Below are positions 16,638-25,257 of a stretch of 64,000 nt of DNA, piece after piece; within the stretch, counting starts at the first letter, position 1; each line of letters begins with the position of its first letter. The position numbers and the translations under genes were made by a program. The notes beneath the pieces are model-generated. The model searched no databases. It was not told the origin of the DNA and saw nothing but the letters and a program-made list of their open reading frames with translations. The stretch is from contig CACLXL010000005.1 in the NCBI GenBank assembly GCA_902610975.1, positions 33,258 through 97,257 of the forward strand, written 5' to 3'. Source of the stretch: an uncultured Pelagibacteraceae bacterium (GTDB lineage: Bacteria; Pseudomonadota; Alphaproteobacteria; Pelagibacterales; Pelagibacteraceae).

Positions 16638-18577
16638 GATAAACACTCCTCATAGTTATTGCTTTCATTATTTGATTCTTGTTTTCCAGAGTAAACATTT
16701 TTTGTCACATCTGTTGAAGATCCATTGTTTACATTTTCAGCTCTCTGGATTGATTTGGATCTACAGTAATAAAGGCTTTTCAGACCTTTTTTCCATGCTT
16801 GAAAATGAATATCGTGAAGTTCTTTTTTATGAATATCTGCTGGAACAAAGATATTTACTGACTGTGCTTGTGAGATATGCGGAGTTCTATCAGCACCAAG
16901 TTCAACAATCCATCTTTGATCTATTTCAAAAGCAGTTTTGAATGTATCTTTTTCATTTGCAGTTAAAAAATTTAGATGTGATACAGACCCTTGATTAGTT
17001 GTTATTGTTGACCAAACTTCATCTGTATCTTTATTATATTTTTGAAGTATCTTCTTTAAGTATTTATTTCTAACATTAAATGAACCTGAAAGTGTTTTAT
17101 GAGTGTAGCTGTTAGCAGCAATAGGTTCTATTCCTGGAGAAGATCCTCCACAAATGATTGATATAGAAGCTGTTGGAGCTATTGCAGTCTTGTTTGAAAA
17201 TCTCTCCTTCATTCCGTATTCAGCTGCGTCAGGGCATGATCCTCTTTCGTCAGCTAACGTCTTTGATGCTTCATCAACTTTTTCTTGAATGTTTTGGAAT
17301 ATTTTTTTGTTCCACACTTTGCTCATTACTGATCCAAAAGGAATATTTTTTTGCTGGAAGTATGAATGTAATCCCATAACTCCAAGACCTACACTTCTTT
17401 CTCTCATTGCTGAGTATTTCGCATGAGCAAATTCATCTGGAGCTCTATTGATAAAATCAGTCATCACATTATCTAAAAATCTCATTACATCCTCAACAAA
17501 CTGCGGATCATCTTTCCACTGATCGTAAGTGTCTAAGTTTAATGATGATAAACAACAAACAGCTGTTCTTTGGTTTCCTTCGTTGTCTATGCCAGTTGGT
17601 AAGGTAATTTCACTACAAAGGTTAGAAGTTTTAACCTTTAAGCCTGCAAGCTTATGGTGCTGTGGGATCTGTCTATTAACAGTATCTATGTAAACGATGT
17701 AAGGCTCACCTGTTTCAATTCTTGCTGTCAATAATCTTATCCATAAATTTCTTGCTGGAATAGTTTGTTGAACAGATCCATCATAAGGACTTCTTAGTGC
17801 CCATTGACCATCTGTTTCTACTGCTCTCATAAATTCATCAGTTACTAAAACTCCATGATGTAAGTTTAATGATCTTCTATTAACATCTCCACCAGTTGGT
17901 CTTCGCATCTCGATAAACTCTTCAATTTCAGGATGATCAATTTGTAAATAACAAGCAGCCGAACCTCTTCTTAAAGAACCTTGGCTTATTGCTAAAGTTA
18001 AAGAATCCATTACTTTGATGAATGGAATTATTCCAGAAGTTTTTCCAACTTTACCTATCTTTTCTCCAATAGATCTTAAGTTCCCCCAATAACTTCCAAT
18101 ACCGCCGCCTCTGGCTGCAAGCCAAACATTTTCTTCCCAAAGATTTGTAATACCTTCCAAGCTATCGCTAGCTTCGTTTAAGAAACATGAAATTGGCAGT
18201 CCTCTTTCTGTACCGCCATTAGATAAAACGGGTGTAGCAGGCATAAACCATAAATTGCTTATGTAATTGTAAATTCTTTGTGCATGTAAATTATCATCAG
18301 CGTAAACACTTGCAACTCTAGCAAATAAATCTTGAAAACTTTCACTCTGACCCAAATACCTATCTGTTAGTGTAGCTTTTCCAAAATCAGTTAAATTTTC
18401 ATCTCTAGATCTATCAATCTTGATAGTGATGCCCTTCTCGTTTTGAAATAATTCAGTCTCTCCAGATAAAGAAAACAAATCAGGCTTTTTAGGTCCGTTG
18501 TTCTTTGGTTCGTTTTGGTTTTTTTGGCTTATTGAGCCGACAGCTTTCTCTATTGCCAATGATACGTTTTTATTCAT
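16628..18577 (-). CDS. nrdA: Class I ribonucleotide reductase, alpha (catalytic) subunit
   Basis: Reduces ribonucleoside diphosphates. Catalytic residues are visible: Cys in LPISCFLN, the Asn-Cys-Glu triad in SNLCSEITLP, the second redox Cys in AVCCLSSLN, the radical-transfer tyrosines in SLYYCRSKS, and the shuttle cysteines at the C-terminus (EECLSCQ). At 649 residues it is shorter than E. coli NrdA, and I see no typical N-terminal ATP-cone sequence (the first 60 residues are polar and low complexity), so allosteric activity control by dATP may be lacking. It is the first gene of nrdA-nrdB; paired NrdR-like boxes lie 35-81 bases upstream. Confidence 0.95.
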   Translation of the reverse strand: MNKNVSLAIEKAVGSISQKNQNEPKNNGPKKPDLFSLSGETELFQNEKGITIKIDRSRDENLTDFGKATLTDRYLGQSESFQDLFARVASVYADDNLHAQRIYNYISNLWFMPATPVLSNGGTERGLPISCFLNEASDSLEGITNLWEENVWLAARGGGIGSYWGNLRSIGEKIGKVGKTSGIIPFIKVMDSLTLAISQGSLRRGSAACYLQIDHPEIEEFIEMRRPTGGDVNRRSLNLHHGVLVTDEFMRAVETDGQWALRSPYDGSVQQTIPARNLWIRLLTARIETGEPYIVYIDTVNRQIPQHHKLAGLKVKTSNLCSEITLPTGIDNEGNQRTAVCCLSSLNLDTYDQWKDDPQFVEDVMRFLDNVMTDFINRAPDEFAHAKYSAMRERSVGLGVMGLHSYFQQKNIPFGSVMSKVWNKKIFQNIQEKVDEASKTLADERGSCPDAAEYGMKERFSNKTAIAPTASISIICGGSSPGIEPIAANSYTHKTLSGSFNVRNKYLKKILQKYNKDTDEVWSTITTNQGSVSHLNFLTANEKDTFKTAFEIDQRWIVELGADRTPHISQAQSVNIFVPADIHKKELHDIHFQAWKKGLKSLYYCRSKSIQRAENVNNGSSTDVTKNVYSGKQESNNESNNYEECLSCQ

Positions 18578-18611
18578 ATTTTCCTTGTTTTTAGTCGATT
18601 TGATAACAAAA

Positions 18612-18658
18612 CAACTACATGTTGTGTTACAGATATGTTAATATACTATATAACACTG
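18612..18658 (-). promoter_or_regulatory. Paired NrdR-box candidates upstream of nrdA
   Basis: Two 16-base sites, CAACTACATGTTGTGT at 18612-18627 and ATACTATATAACACTG at 18643-18658, resemble the NrdR consensus ACACWATATATWGTGT: the first matches at 12 positions, the second well in one half only. Their starts are 31 bases apart, three helical turns, the spacing usual for cooperative NrdR binding in front of ribonucleotide reductase operons. A nrdR gene is not in the window. Confidence 0.6.
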
Positions 18659-18763
18659 AAATCAATAGAACATTATAAGAACATTTAATTAATTTTGCAA
18701 GTGGAAAGTTTTGTTAATAAACATTTAATAACAAATGCCTATATTCTCTAGTATCTATAACAA

Positions 18764-20203
18764 ATGAAAATCAATCCAAATGGTTTTAGAGAGTATGACG
18801 CTAGATGGGTCTTTGAAAAAGATATCGATATTGAAGGAATCACAAATTTAGGTAAAGGCTTTGGAACTCAAATCATTCAAAGTACTAAAATAAGCAATCC
18901 AAGAGTTATTGTTGGCCATGATTATAGATCTTATAGTGAAAAAATTAAAAAAGCTTTAACTAAAGGTTTGGTTTCAACAGGATGTAATGTTGAGGATGTA
19001 GGGTTATCTCTTTCCCCAATGGTTTATTTTGCACAATTTAATTTAAACTCAGATGCCATTGCTATGGTAACTGCTAGTCATAATGAAAATGGTTGGACAG
19101 GAGTAAAAATGGGTATTCAAAAAGGTTTAACACATGCGCCAGAGGAGATGGCAAACTTAAAAGATATAACTTTAAATAATAAATTTTCAAATGGAGAAGG
19201 ATCATTAAAAAAAATTGATGATTTTAAAAAAGTTTATATTCAAGATTTAATTAAAAATAAGTTAAATAAAAAGATAAAAGTTGTAGTTGCATGCGGGAAT
19301 GGGACAGCAGGAATATTTGCTCCAGAAATTTTAAAAGGCATTGGATGCGAAATCATAGAACTTGATTGTAATTTAGATTGGTCCTTTCCTAAATATAACC
19401 CAAATCCTGAAGATCTTGAAATGCTCCATGCTATAGCTAAAGCTGTAAAAAATAATAAAGCCGATGTTGGATTTGGTTTTGATGGAGATGGCGATAGATG
19501 TGGAGTAATAGATGAACAAGGAAATGAAATATTCTCAGATAAAATCGGGTTACTAATTGCAAGAAATCTTTCAAGTAAACATAAAGAATCGAAATTTATT
19601 GTCGACGTAAAATCAACTGGACTATTTAAAAATGACAAAATCTTGAAAGAGAACGGTTGTGAAACTATATATTGGAAAACCGGACATTCTCACATCAAAA
19701 GAAAAGTTAATCAGGAAAAAGCATTAGCAGGTTTTGAAAAGAGTGGGCATTTTTTCTTTAATCAACCTTTGGGCTATGGTTACGATGATGGGATTAACTC
19801 AGCAATACAAGTTTGTCATCTTATTGTAAATCAAAACAAAAAAATGAGTGAAATTTTTAAATCATTACCCGTAACTTATCAAACCCCAACGATGGCTCCT
19901 TATTGTAAAGATGAAGAGAAATATAAAGTAGTTGATGAAATGACAAAAGAGGTAAAAAAATTAAAAGATGAAGGTATTAAGATTGATAATCAAAATATTA
20001 CTGAAGTGCTAACTGTTAATGGTGTGAGATTTTCTCTTGAGGATGGATCATGGGGCTTAATAAGAGCGTCTTCTAACAAACCCTCTTTAGTAATTGTGAC
20101 TGAAAGCACCAAATCAGATGAAAGTAAGAAAAAAATTTTTGAATTTATAGATAATCTTTTACAAAAAACTGGAAAGATTGGGGATTATGATCAAAAAATT
20201 TAA
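18764..20203 (+). CDS. Phosphomannomutase/phosphoglucomutase
   Basis: A 479-residue alpha-D-phosphohexomutase interconverting hexose 1- and 6-phosphates for nucleotide-sugar synthesis. The phosphoserine loop is TASHNENGWTG near residue 107, the magnesium loop FGFDGDGDRCGVID near 240, the sugar-binding loop GFEKSGHFFF near 325, and the phosphate-binding C-terminal domain carries SLEDGSWGLIRASSNKPSL. The GFREYDARW start is typical of the AlgC/ManB type. It stands alone on the plus strand after the nrd promoter region and ends four bases into the convergent TSUP gene. It could supply precursors to the glycan island at 36148-43639. Confidence 0.9.
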   Translation: MKINPNGFREYDARWVFEKDIDIEGITNLGKGFGTQIIQSTKISNPRVIVGHDYRSYSEKIKKALTKGLVSTGCNVEDVGLSLSPMVYFAQFNLNSDAIAMVTASHNENGWTGVKMGIQKGLTHAPEEMANLKDITLNNKFSNGEGSLKKIDDFKKVYIQDLIKNKLNKKIKVVVACGNGTAGIFAPEILKGIGCEIIELDCNLDWSFPKYNPNPEDLEMLHAIAKAVKNNKADVGFGFDGDGDRCGVIDEQGNEIFSDKIGLLIARNLSSKHKESKFIVDVKSTGLFKNDKILKENGCETIYWKTGHSHIKRKVNQEKALAGFEKSGHFFFNQPLGYGYDDGINSAIQVCHLIVNQNKKMSEIFKSLPVTYQTPTMAPYCKDEEKYKVVDEMTKEVKKLKDEGIKIDNQNITEVLTVNGVRFSLEDGSWGLIRASSNKPSLVIVTESTKSDESKKKIFEFIDNLLQKTGKIGDYDQKI

Positions 20204-21030
20204 ACTTTAAAATATTCATATAAAAATCTAGTTCCAATAATTATTAGAAATAATCCAAAATATTTAGTCATTCTCATTTTATCAATTCTATGGCTAGCTT
20301 TAGCTCCAAGTCTTGCCATGAATGCAGTAATAGGAAAGAAAACTAAAAAGGCTGGAATATTTAAAAACCCAATGCTCAAAGGTAGATTAGTTCCCAAGTA
20401 TGAGCCCGAAATTAAAAAACCCAATGCACCAAATAAAGCGATAATAAACCCAATCGCAGCCGCGCTACCAATAGCCTTATTTATTGGATAACCAAAAAAT
20501 TTTAAAATTGGAACATTCATCACGGCTCCACCAATGCCCATCGGTGCAGAAATAAAGCCGCTTACAATTCCTGAAATTGCTTTCGAAAATAATCCTATTT
20601 TGATTTCTATATTTGTTTCTTTTTCTTTTAAGAACAATAGGTAAAACGCAAGAATATAAACAACAATTGTAAAAAATAATATCAAAGGTTTTGTTTCTAG
20701 ACTCGCAGCAAAAATTGTTCCTAGAATTACTCCAGTAGCAACAAAAAAACCAAAACCTTTAACAATGCTAAAATCTACAGCTTTATGTTGATGATGAGTA
20801 AGTACAGAAACTGTAGACGTCGGTATGATAATTCCAAATGAAGTTCCTACTGCTAAGTGCATAACATAAGCTGTTTCTATCCCTGCAAAGCTAAATATGT
20901 AAAATAAAATAGGAACTGTTACTAACCCTCCTCCAATACCAAATAATCCAGCAGCAAATCCTGCTGGTATTGCTGTAGCAATCATAATTAAAACTAAATA
21001 AATTATTTCTGATTGAGAAAGAATATCCAA
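20200..21030 (-). CDS. TSUP (TauE/SafE) family permease
   Basis: A 276-residue membrane protein with about eight hydrophobic segments and the duplicated glycine-rich TSUP motif, AAGLFGIGGGLVTVPIL near residue 26 and SAPMGIGGAVMNVPIL near 160. Family members are proposed to move sulfite, sulfoacetate or other organic sulfonates or acids; the substrate is unknown here. It starts two bases after the dusA stop on the same strand, so it is probably the last gene of rpoZ-dusA-TSUP. Two further TSUP genes are at 51084-51833 and 51830-52918. Confidence 0.88.
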   Translation of the reverse strand: MDILSQSEIIYLVLIMIATAIPAGFAAGLFGIGGGLVTVPILFYIFSFAGIETAYVMHLAVGTSFGIIIPTSTVSVLTHHQHKAVDFSIVKGFGFFVATGVILGTIFAASLETKPLILFFTIVVYILAFYLLFLKEKETNIEIKIGLFSKAISGIVSGFISAPMGIGGAVMNVPILKFFGYPINKAIGSAAAIGFIIALFGALGFLISGSYLGTNLPLSIGFLNIPAFLVFFPITAFMARLGAKASHRIDKMRMTKYFGLFLIIIGTRFLYEYFKV

Positions 21031-21032
21031 AA

Positions 21033-22016
21033 CTATCTCTCTAAAGAAACAGGACTAGTTTTTCTTACTTGATCCATTATATGATTTACTTTTTGTAAGT
21101 CCGCATCTCTTATACACATATTTTTAGATAGATATTGTTTCCAGGTTTTTGAACCATTTTGTCCATGGAACAACCCTATTGTATGTCTCATTATATGATT
21201 TAACTGTACGCCTTTTGATGTTTGCTCTTGAATATAAGGAATTAGATTTTCCATAACTTCTGTTCTTGTTGGTACATTATCATTATTAAAAATTTCTCTT
21301 TCAATATCTGCCAAAAAATAAGGTGATTGATAAATAGCCCTGCCAATCATCACACCATCTACTTTTGTTAAATGATTTTGTATTTCCTCTGTTGTTTTTA
21401 CTCCCCCATTAATTATTATTTCATCGTTTTTAAAATACTCTTTCAATTTATAAACAAAATCGTACTTTAGTGGTGGAATATTTAAATTTTCTTTTGGAGT
21501 TAATTTTTTAAGTAAAGCTTTTCTTGCGTGAATTATAAATTTTTTTGAACCTGCATCTTTAGTGGTTTGAATAAAAGATTTTAAAAATTCAAAATTTTCA
21601 ACATCGTTGTAACCAATTCTTGTTTTGATTGTTACAGGTAATTTAGTTGCTTTAGTCATTGCTTCAATACATTTAGCTACAAGGTCTGGTTCTTGCATGA
21701 GACATGCGCCAAATTTATTTTTTTGAACTTTTTTACTTGGGCAGCCTAAATTTAAATTTATTTCCTTATATCCGTAGTCTTCAGAAATCTTACATGCTTC
21801 AGCAAGCTCGTTTGGACTCGACCCACCAACTTGAAGTGTAACTGGATTATTTATTTTTTTAAAGGAAAGTAGTTTAGATCTGTCACCTCTTACAATTGCA
21901 TTAGCAACAATCATCTCAGTGTATAAATGTGTGTTTTTGCTTATCAGACTTAAAAAATATATTTCGTGCTTATCAGTGCAATCCATCATAGGTGCGACTG
22001 AAACAGTTTTCTTCAT
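21033..22016 (-). CDS. dusA: tRNA-dihydrouridine synthase A
   Basis: A 327-residue flavoenzyme that reduces uridine to dihydrouridine in the D-loop of tRNA. The start SVAPMMDCTDKHEIYFLSLISKNTHLYTEM and the length are DusA-like rather than DusB/C. NLGCPSKKVQKNKFGACLM contains the active-site Cys that protonates C5, and INGGVKT and DGVMIGRAIYQSPY bind FMN phosphate. It begins three bases after the rpoZ stop. Confidence 0.93.
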   Translation of the reverse strand: MKKTVSVAPMMDCTDKHEIYFLSLISKNTHLYTEMIVANAIVRGDRSKLLSFKKINNPVTLQVGGSSPNELAEACKISEDYGYKEINLNLGCPSKKVQKNKFGACLMQEPDLVAKCIEAMTKATKLPVTIKTRIGYNDVENFEFLKSFIQTTKDAGSKKFIIHARKALLKKLTPKENLNIPPLKYDFVYKLKEYFKNDEIIINGGVKTTEEIQNHLTKVDGVMIGRAIYQSPYFLADIEREIFNNDNVPTRTEVMENLIPYIQEQTSKGVQLNHIMRHTIGLFHGQNGSKTWKQYLSKNMCIRDADLQKVNHIMDQVRKTSPVSLER

Positions 22017-22019
22017 AAT

Positions 22020-22520
22020 CTACTCTGATTTGTTTTCTTCTTCTAATGGAACTTCTTCACTTAGTTCAAGAGGAGCTTCCTCTGTGTCTAGGTTTTCCTC
22101 TTTAATCTCTGGTTGTTCTGCTTTGAGTTCTGAAAGTGCTTCGTCAGCTAAGCTAGGTTTTTTAACTTCTGGAACTCTTCGTGTTCTTTTTGAAGGCAAT
22201 ATAGCTACACCACTTTTGGAAACTTGACCTTTATACAAATTTTCAAATTCATCATTAGTTTCCTCTTCGATCTCTTCTTGCTCTTCAGCCTCATCAGGCT
22301 CTTTTCTTAATCTTTTAATCGCGCTAGCTTCAACTTCCTTAACATCTATTTTTCCATCTCCAATTTCTCTTAATGATATAATTGTTCTTTTGTCATTATC
22401 TTCTTCAACTAACATTGGAGCCCCGGCATTTAATTGAACTGTTCTTTCTTTGGCTAACAAAACTAGATCATATTGATTATCAACTTTTTCTAAACAGTCT
22501 TCTACGGTAATTCTTGCCAT
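22020..22520 (-). CDS. rpoZ: RNA polymerase omega subunit with long acidic tail
   Basis: The first 70 residues (MARITVEDCLEKVDNQYDLVLLAKERTVQL, then KRTIISLREIGDGKI) are a clear omega subunit, which chaperones beta-prime and stabilises RNA polymerase. Instead of ending near residue 90-130 as usual, the protein continues to 166 residues with a glutamate-rich, probably disordered tail interrupted by a basic patch (SKRTRRVPEVKK). The upstream promoter region is only the 38-base gap to the MFS gene. It heads the rpoZ-dusA-TSUP run. Confidence 0.92.
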   Translation of the reverse strand: MARITVEDCLEKVDNQYDLVLLAKERTVQLNAGAPMLVEEDNDKRTIISLREIGDGKIDVKEVEASAIKRLRKEPDEAEEQEEIEEETNDEFENLYKGQVSKSGVAILPSKRTRRVPEVKKPSLADEALSELKAEQPEIKEENLDTEEAPLELSEEVPLEEENKSE

Positions 22521-22558
22521 GATGCAGAGTATATATTCAAATAATCTTAAGAAATCAA

Positions 22559-23773
22559 TTATTTTCTAAGCTTAATAGGTTCAAGCTTATTTCTTATTAA
22601 TATTAAAAGAAATAACGAAATAACTATGTATATGCCTGATACAAAAGCGATATTTTCAATTGAAAAACCATTGTCTATCATCAAACCAAATACTGCTGTT
22701 CCAAAAGCAGTTGAAAACACCATAAAAGCTGTGGTCAAAGCTTTGATAGATCCAATAAATTTTACCCCGTATATTTCAGCCCAAGTAGATGACCCAAGCA
22801 CGTTGGCTAATCCATTTGAAATACCTACTAAACCTAAAAAAACAAATGCTGATATTTCATGTTTGTAATAAAATAGTACAAACATTGATATTAATAGAGG
22901 TATATTCATAATTGGAATTAATTTTCTACTAGTAAATTTATCGACTAAAAAACCTGAGAAAAATAAAGTTATAATTGAAGCTAACGAATAAACCATAAAT
23001 GCTTTTGGTATTGTGTAAATGTTCCACATTTTTGAGTCTGAAATAAATGACTGATATACAAATACTCCAGTGGCTATCCAAGGCATCGCAAGCATATTAA
23101 GCGAGACAATATAAAACCTATAATCTTTAATTACTTCTCTCCTTTTCCAGCTTTTAATTTTAAAATTTTTTTTAGGATCTAAATCTTTTTCTCTAGAATC
23201 TAATTTAATTTTTTTAATTGTATTTAAAACTACAAAAGGCAAAAATATGATGATGATAATTGCTATTCCTTGCCAAACTGATCTCCAAGAATAAATTACA
23301 AACAGATAAGTTATTAATACAGGTAAAATAAATTCTGCAGACGATAATCCAAACCAAATTGTGCTTAGAGCTTTACCTCTAGACTTTTCAAAAAACCTTG
23401 AGATTGTAGTCGTAGAAGTATGGCTCATCAACCCTTGGCCAGAAAATCTCATTAAAAATATACCGATTGATAAAAAAATAATGCTATTGACGAAAGAGAA
23501 AAATAAAGAAGAAAAAAACAATAATAGAATTACAAAAAATGAGTAATAGATTATTTGATATTCATCGATTTTCTTTCCTACCCATATAAGTAAAAGGCTA
23601 GAAAAAATTGTTGCTGTTGCATAAATATTTCCAAATTGTCCGTGCGAAATACCTAGTTCATTTCTTATTGGTGCGTTAAACAATCCCAAAAAAAAGCTCT
23701 GTCCAAAGCTTGAAAAAAATGTAAATATAAACCCAAATATTATTACTTTTTTATTTATTGATAGGTTAATCAT
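22559..23773 (-). CDS. Major facilitator superfamily transporter
   Basis: A 404-residue inner-membrane transporter with about 12 hydrophobic segments split by a basic central loop (residues near 190-215, rich in Lys). LFNAPIRNELGISHGQFGNIYATATI and GKKIDEYQI resemble the MFS motif A region. The substrate is not evident. Its start codon is only two bases from the divergent dehydrogenase gene at 23776, so each gene must keep its promoter inside the other's coding sequence. I see no better internal start because helix one begins at residue 10. Confidence 0.85.
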   Translation of the reverse strand: MINLSINKKVIIFGFIFTFFSSFGQSFFLGLFNAPIRNELGISHGQFGNIYATATIFSSLLLIWVGKKIDEYQIIYYSFFVILLLFFSSLFFSFVNSIIFLSIGIFLMRFSGQGLMSHTSTTTISRFFEKSRGKALSTIWFGLSSAEFILPVLITYLFVIYSWRSVWQGIAIIIIIFLPFVVLNTIKKIKLDSREKDLDPKKNFKIKSWKRREVIKDYRFYIVSLNMLAMPWIATGVFVYQSFISDSKMWNIYTIPKAFMVYSLASIITLFFSGFLVDKFTSRKLIPIMNIPLLISMFVLFYYKHEISAFVFLGLVGISNGLANVLGSSTWAEIYGVKFIGSIKALTTAFMVFSTAFGTAVFGLMIDNGFSIENIAFVSGIYIVISLFLLILIRNKLEPIKLRK

Positions 23774-23775
23774 TT

Positions 23776-24645
23776 ATGAGTTGTAAAGTTGCTTTCATAG
23801 GTTTGGGTGTTATGGGTTACCCTATGGCAGGTTATATATCAAAAGCTGGTCACGATGTAACTGTTTATAATCGAACTAAAGCTAAAGCAGAAAAATGGAT
23901 CAAGGAATACAAAGGCAAAACAGCAGATACTCCAATGGATGCTGCAAAAGACTGCGATTTTATTTTTACATGTGTTGGAAACGATAATGATTTAAGAGAG
24001 GTGACTTTAGGTGACAAAGGTTTATTTAAAACTGCAAAAAAAGGTGCGATCTACGTAGATAATACTACTGCATCTGCAAATATTGCTAGAGAACTTTACA
24101 AAGAAGCAAAATCAAAAGGTTTTGATTTCTTGGATGCACCTATTTCAGGCGGACAAGCTGGAGCTGAAGGTGGAATTTTAACTGTCATGGTTGGAGGAGA
24201 TGAAGGTCCGTATAAAAAGGCTGAACCAGTTATTGATTGCTATAGTAAAAAGATAAAACTTCTTGGTCCATCGGGCAGCGGTCAGTTAACGAAGATGGTA
24301 AATCAAATTTGTATTGCAGGCTTAGTACAAGGTTTATCTGAAGCAATAAATTTTGGGATGAATGCAGGATTAAATATGCATGATGTAATTGAAGTAATTT
24401 CAAAAGGTGCGGCACAATCTTGGCAAATGGAAAATAGACATAAAACAATGATTGAAGATAAATTTGACTATGGTTTCGCAGTTGATTGGATGAGAAAAGA
24501 TTTAAAAATAGCGATGGATGAAGCTAAGAAAAATAACTCACCTTTACCTATCACAAAAATAATTGATGAATATTATGCAGAAGTCCAAAAAATGGGTGGT
24601 CAAAGATGGGATACTTCTAGTTTAATTAAAAGATTTAGAAAATAA
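23776..24645 (+). CDS. 3-Hydroxyisobutyrate dehydrogenase family NAD(P)-dependent oxidoreductase
   Basis: A 289-residue beta-hydroxyacid dehydrogenase. The Rossmann motif is FIGLGVMGYPMAGYI near residue 8, the substrate block DAPISGGQAGAEGG near 120, and the catalytic lysine lies in GSGQLTKMVNQ near 172. Family members oxidise 3-hydroxyisobutyrate or reduce tartronate semialdehyde or succinic semialdehyde; the choice cannot be made here. It is followed three bases later by a flavin-binding pyridoxamine-oxidase-like gene, with which it is probably co-transcribed. Confidence 0.88.
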   Translation: MSCKVAFIGLGVMGYPMAGYISKAGHDVTVYNRTKAKAEKWIKEYKGKTADTPMDAAKDCDFIFTCVGNDNDLREVTLGDKGLFKTAKKGAIYVDNTTASANIARELYKEAKSKGFDFLDAPISGGQAGAEGGILTVMVGGDEGPYKKAEPVIDCYSKKIKLLGPSGSGQLTKMVNQICIAGLVQGLSEAINFGMNAGLNMHDVIEVISKGAAQSWQMENRHKTMIEDKFDYGFAVDWMRKDLKIAMDEAKKNNSPLPITKIIDEYYAEVQKMGGQRWDTSSLIKRFRK

Positions 24646-24648
24646 ATC

Positions 24649-25257
24649 GTGTCAGAAACAGTCAGTTACTACGAAGATTCAAAAGAGATTGAAAAAAAAA
24701 TCTGGGATTTATTATCAAAAGCTGTCAAAGATAGATCTTCTGAATTCAGAACTCCAGTTTTTATTTGTGGAAATGATAATGATCTTGATGGAAGAGTCGT
24801 TGTTCTCAGGAAGGCAGATCAACAAAATAATTTTATTCAGTACCATAGCGATATTAGATCTTCAAAAATTGAGAAAATAAAAAAAAATCCTAAGTGCTCA
24901 ATTCTATTTTATGGTAAAGAGGAAAAAATACAGCTTAGAGTAAAGGCTGAGTGCGAAGTAAATTACAATAATGATGTTACAAAAGAGTCTTGGGAAAAAA
25001 CTGGCCATATTAGTAGGAAATGTTACTTAGTTACTAATGGACCTGGAACAGAATCTGTAAAACCGACCTCAGGGTTAGATAATAAGTTTGATAATTTTGA
25101 TTTTACTAAAGAGGAAAGCGAAGCCGGTTATAAAAACTTTTGCGTCATTAGATGTAAAATTCAAAGTATTGAGTGGCTTTATTTAGCAGCTAAAGGTCAC
25201 CGAAGAGCTTTAATTGATTTGAATGGTTTGAAAAAATTTACTTGGTTAGTTCCCTAA
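24649..25257 (+). CDS. Pyridoxamine 5'-phosphate oxidase-like flavin-binding protein
   Basis: A 202-residue split-barrel protein. GRVVVLRKADQQNNFIQYHSDIRSSKIEKIKKNPKCSILFYG shows the FMN-binding strand, the R-S-K phosphate-binding loop and the following strand seen in PdxH-like proteins. The classical PdxH C-terminal substrate signature is not evident, although EWLYLAAKGHRRA near the end is reminiscent of it, so it is better called PNPOx-related than PdxH. It starts with GTG three bases after the dehydrogenase gene and its end overlaps the convergent lyase-like gene by 12 bases. Confidence 0.78.
   Translation: MSETVSYYEDSKEIEKKIWDLLSKAVKDRSSEFRTPVFICGNDNDLDGRVVVLRKADQQNNFIQYHSDIRSSKIEKIKKNPKCSILFYGKEEKIQLRVKAECEVNYNNDVTKESWEKTGHISRKCYLVTNGPGTESVKPTSGLDNKFDNFDFTKEESEAGYKNFCVIRCKIQSIEWLYLAAKGHRRALIDLNGLKKFTWLVP

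Noticed and set aside
16636..16941. A 101-codon plus-strand frame over the end of nrdA.
   Set aside because: It lies entirely within conserved nrdA sequence on the other strand and shows no family features.
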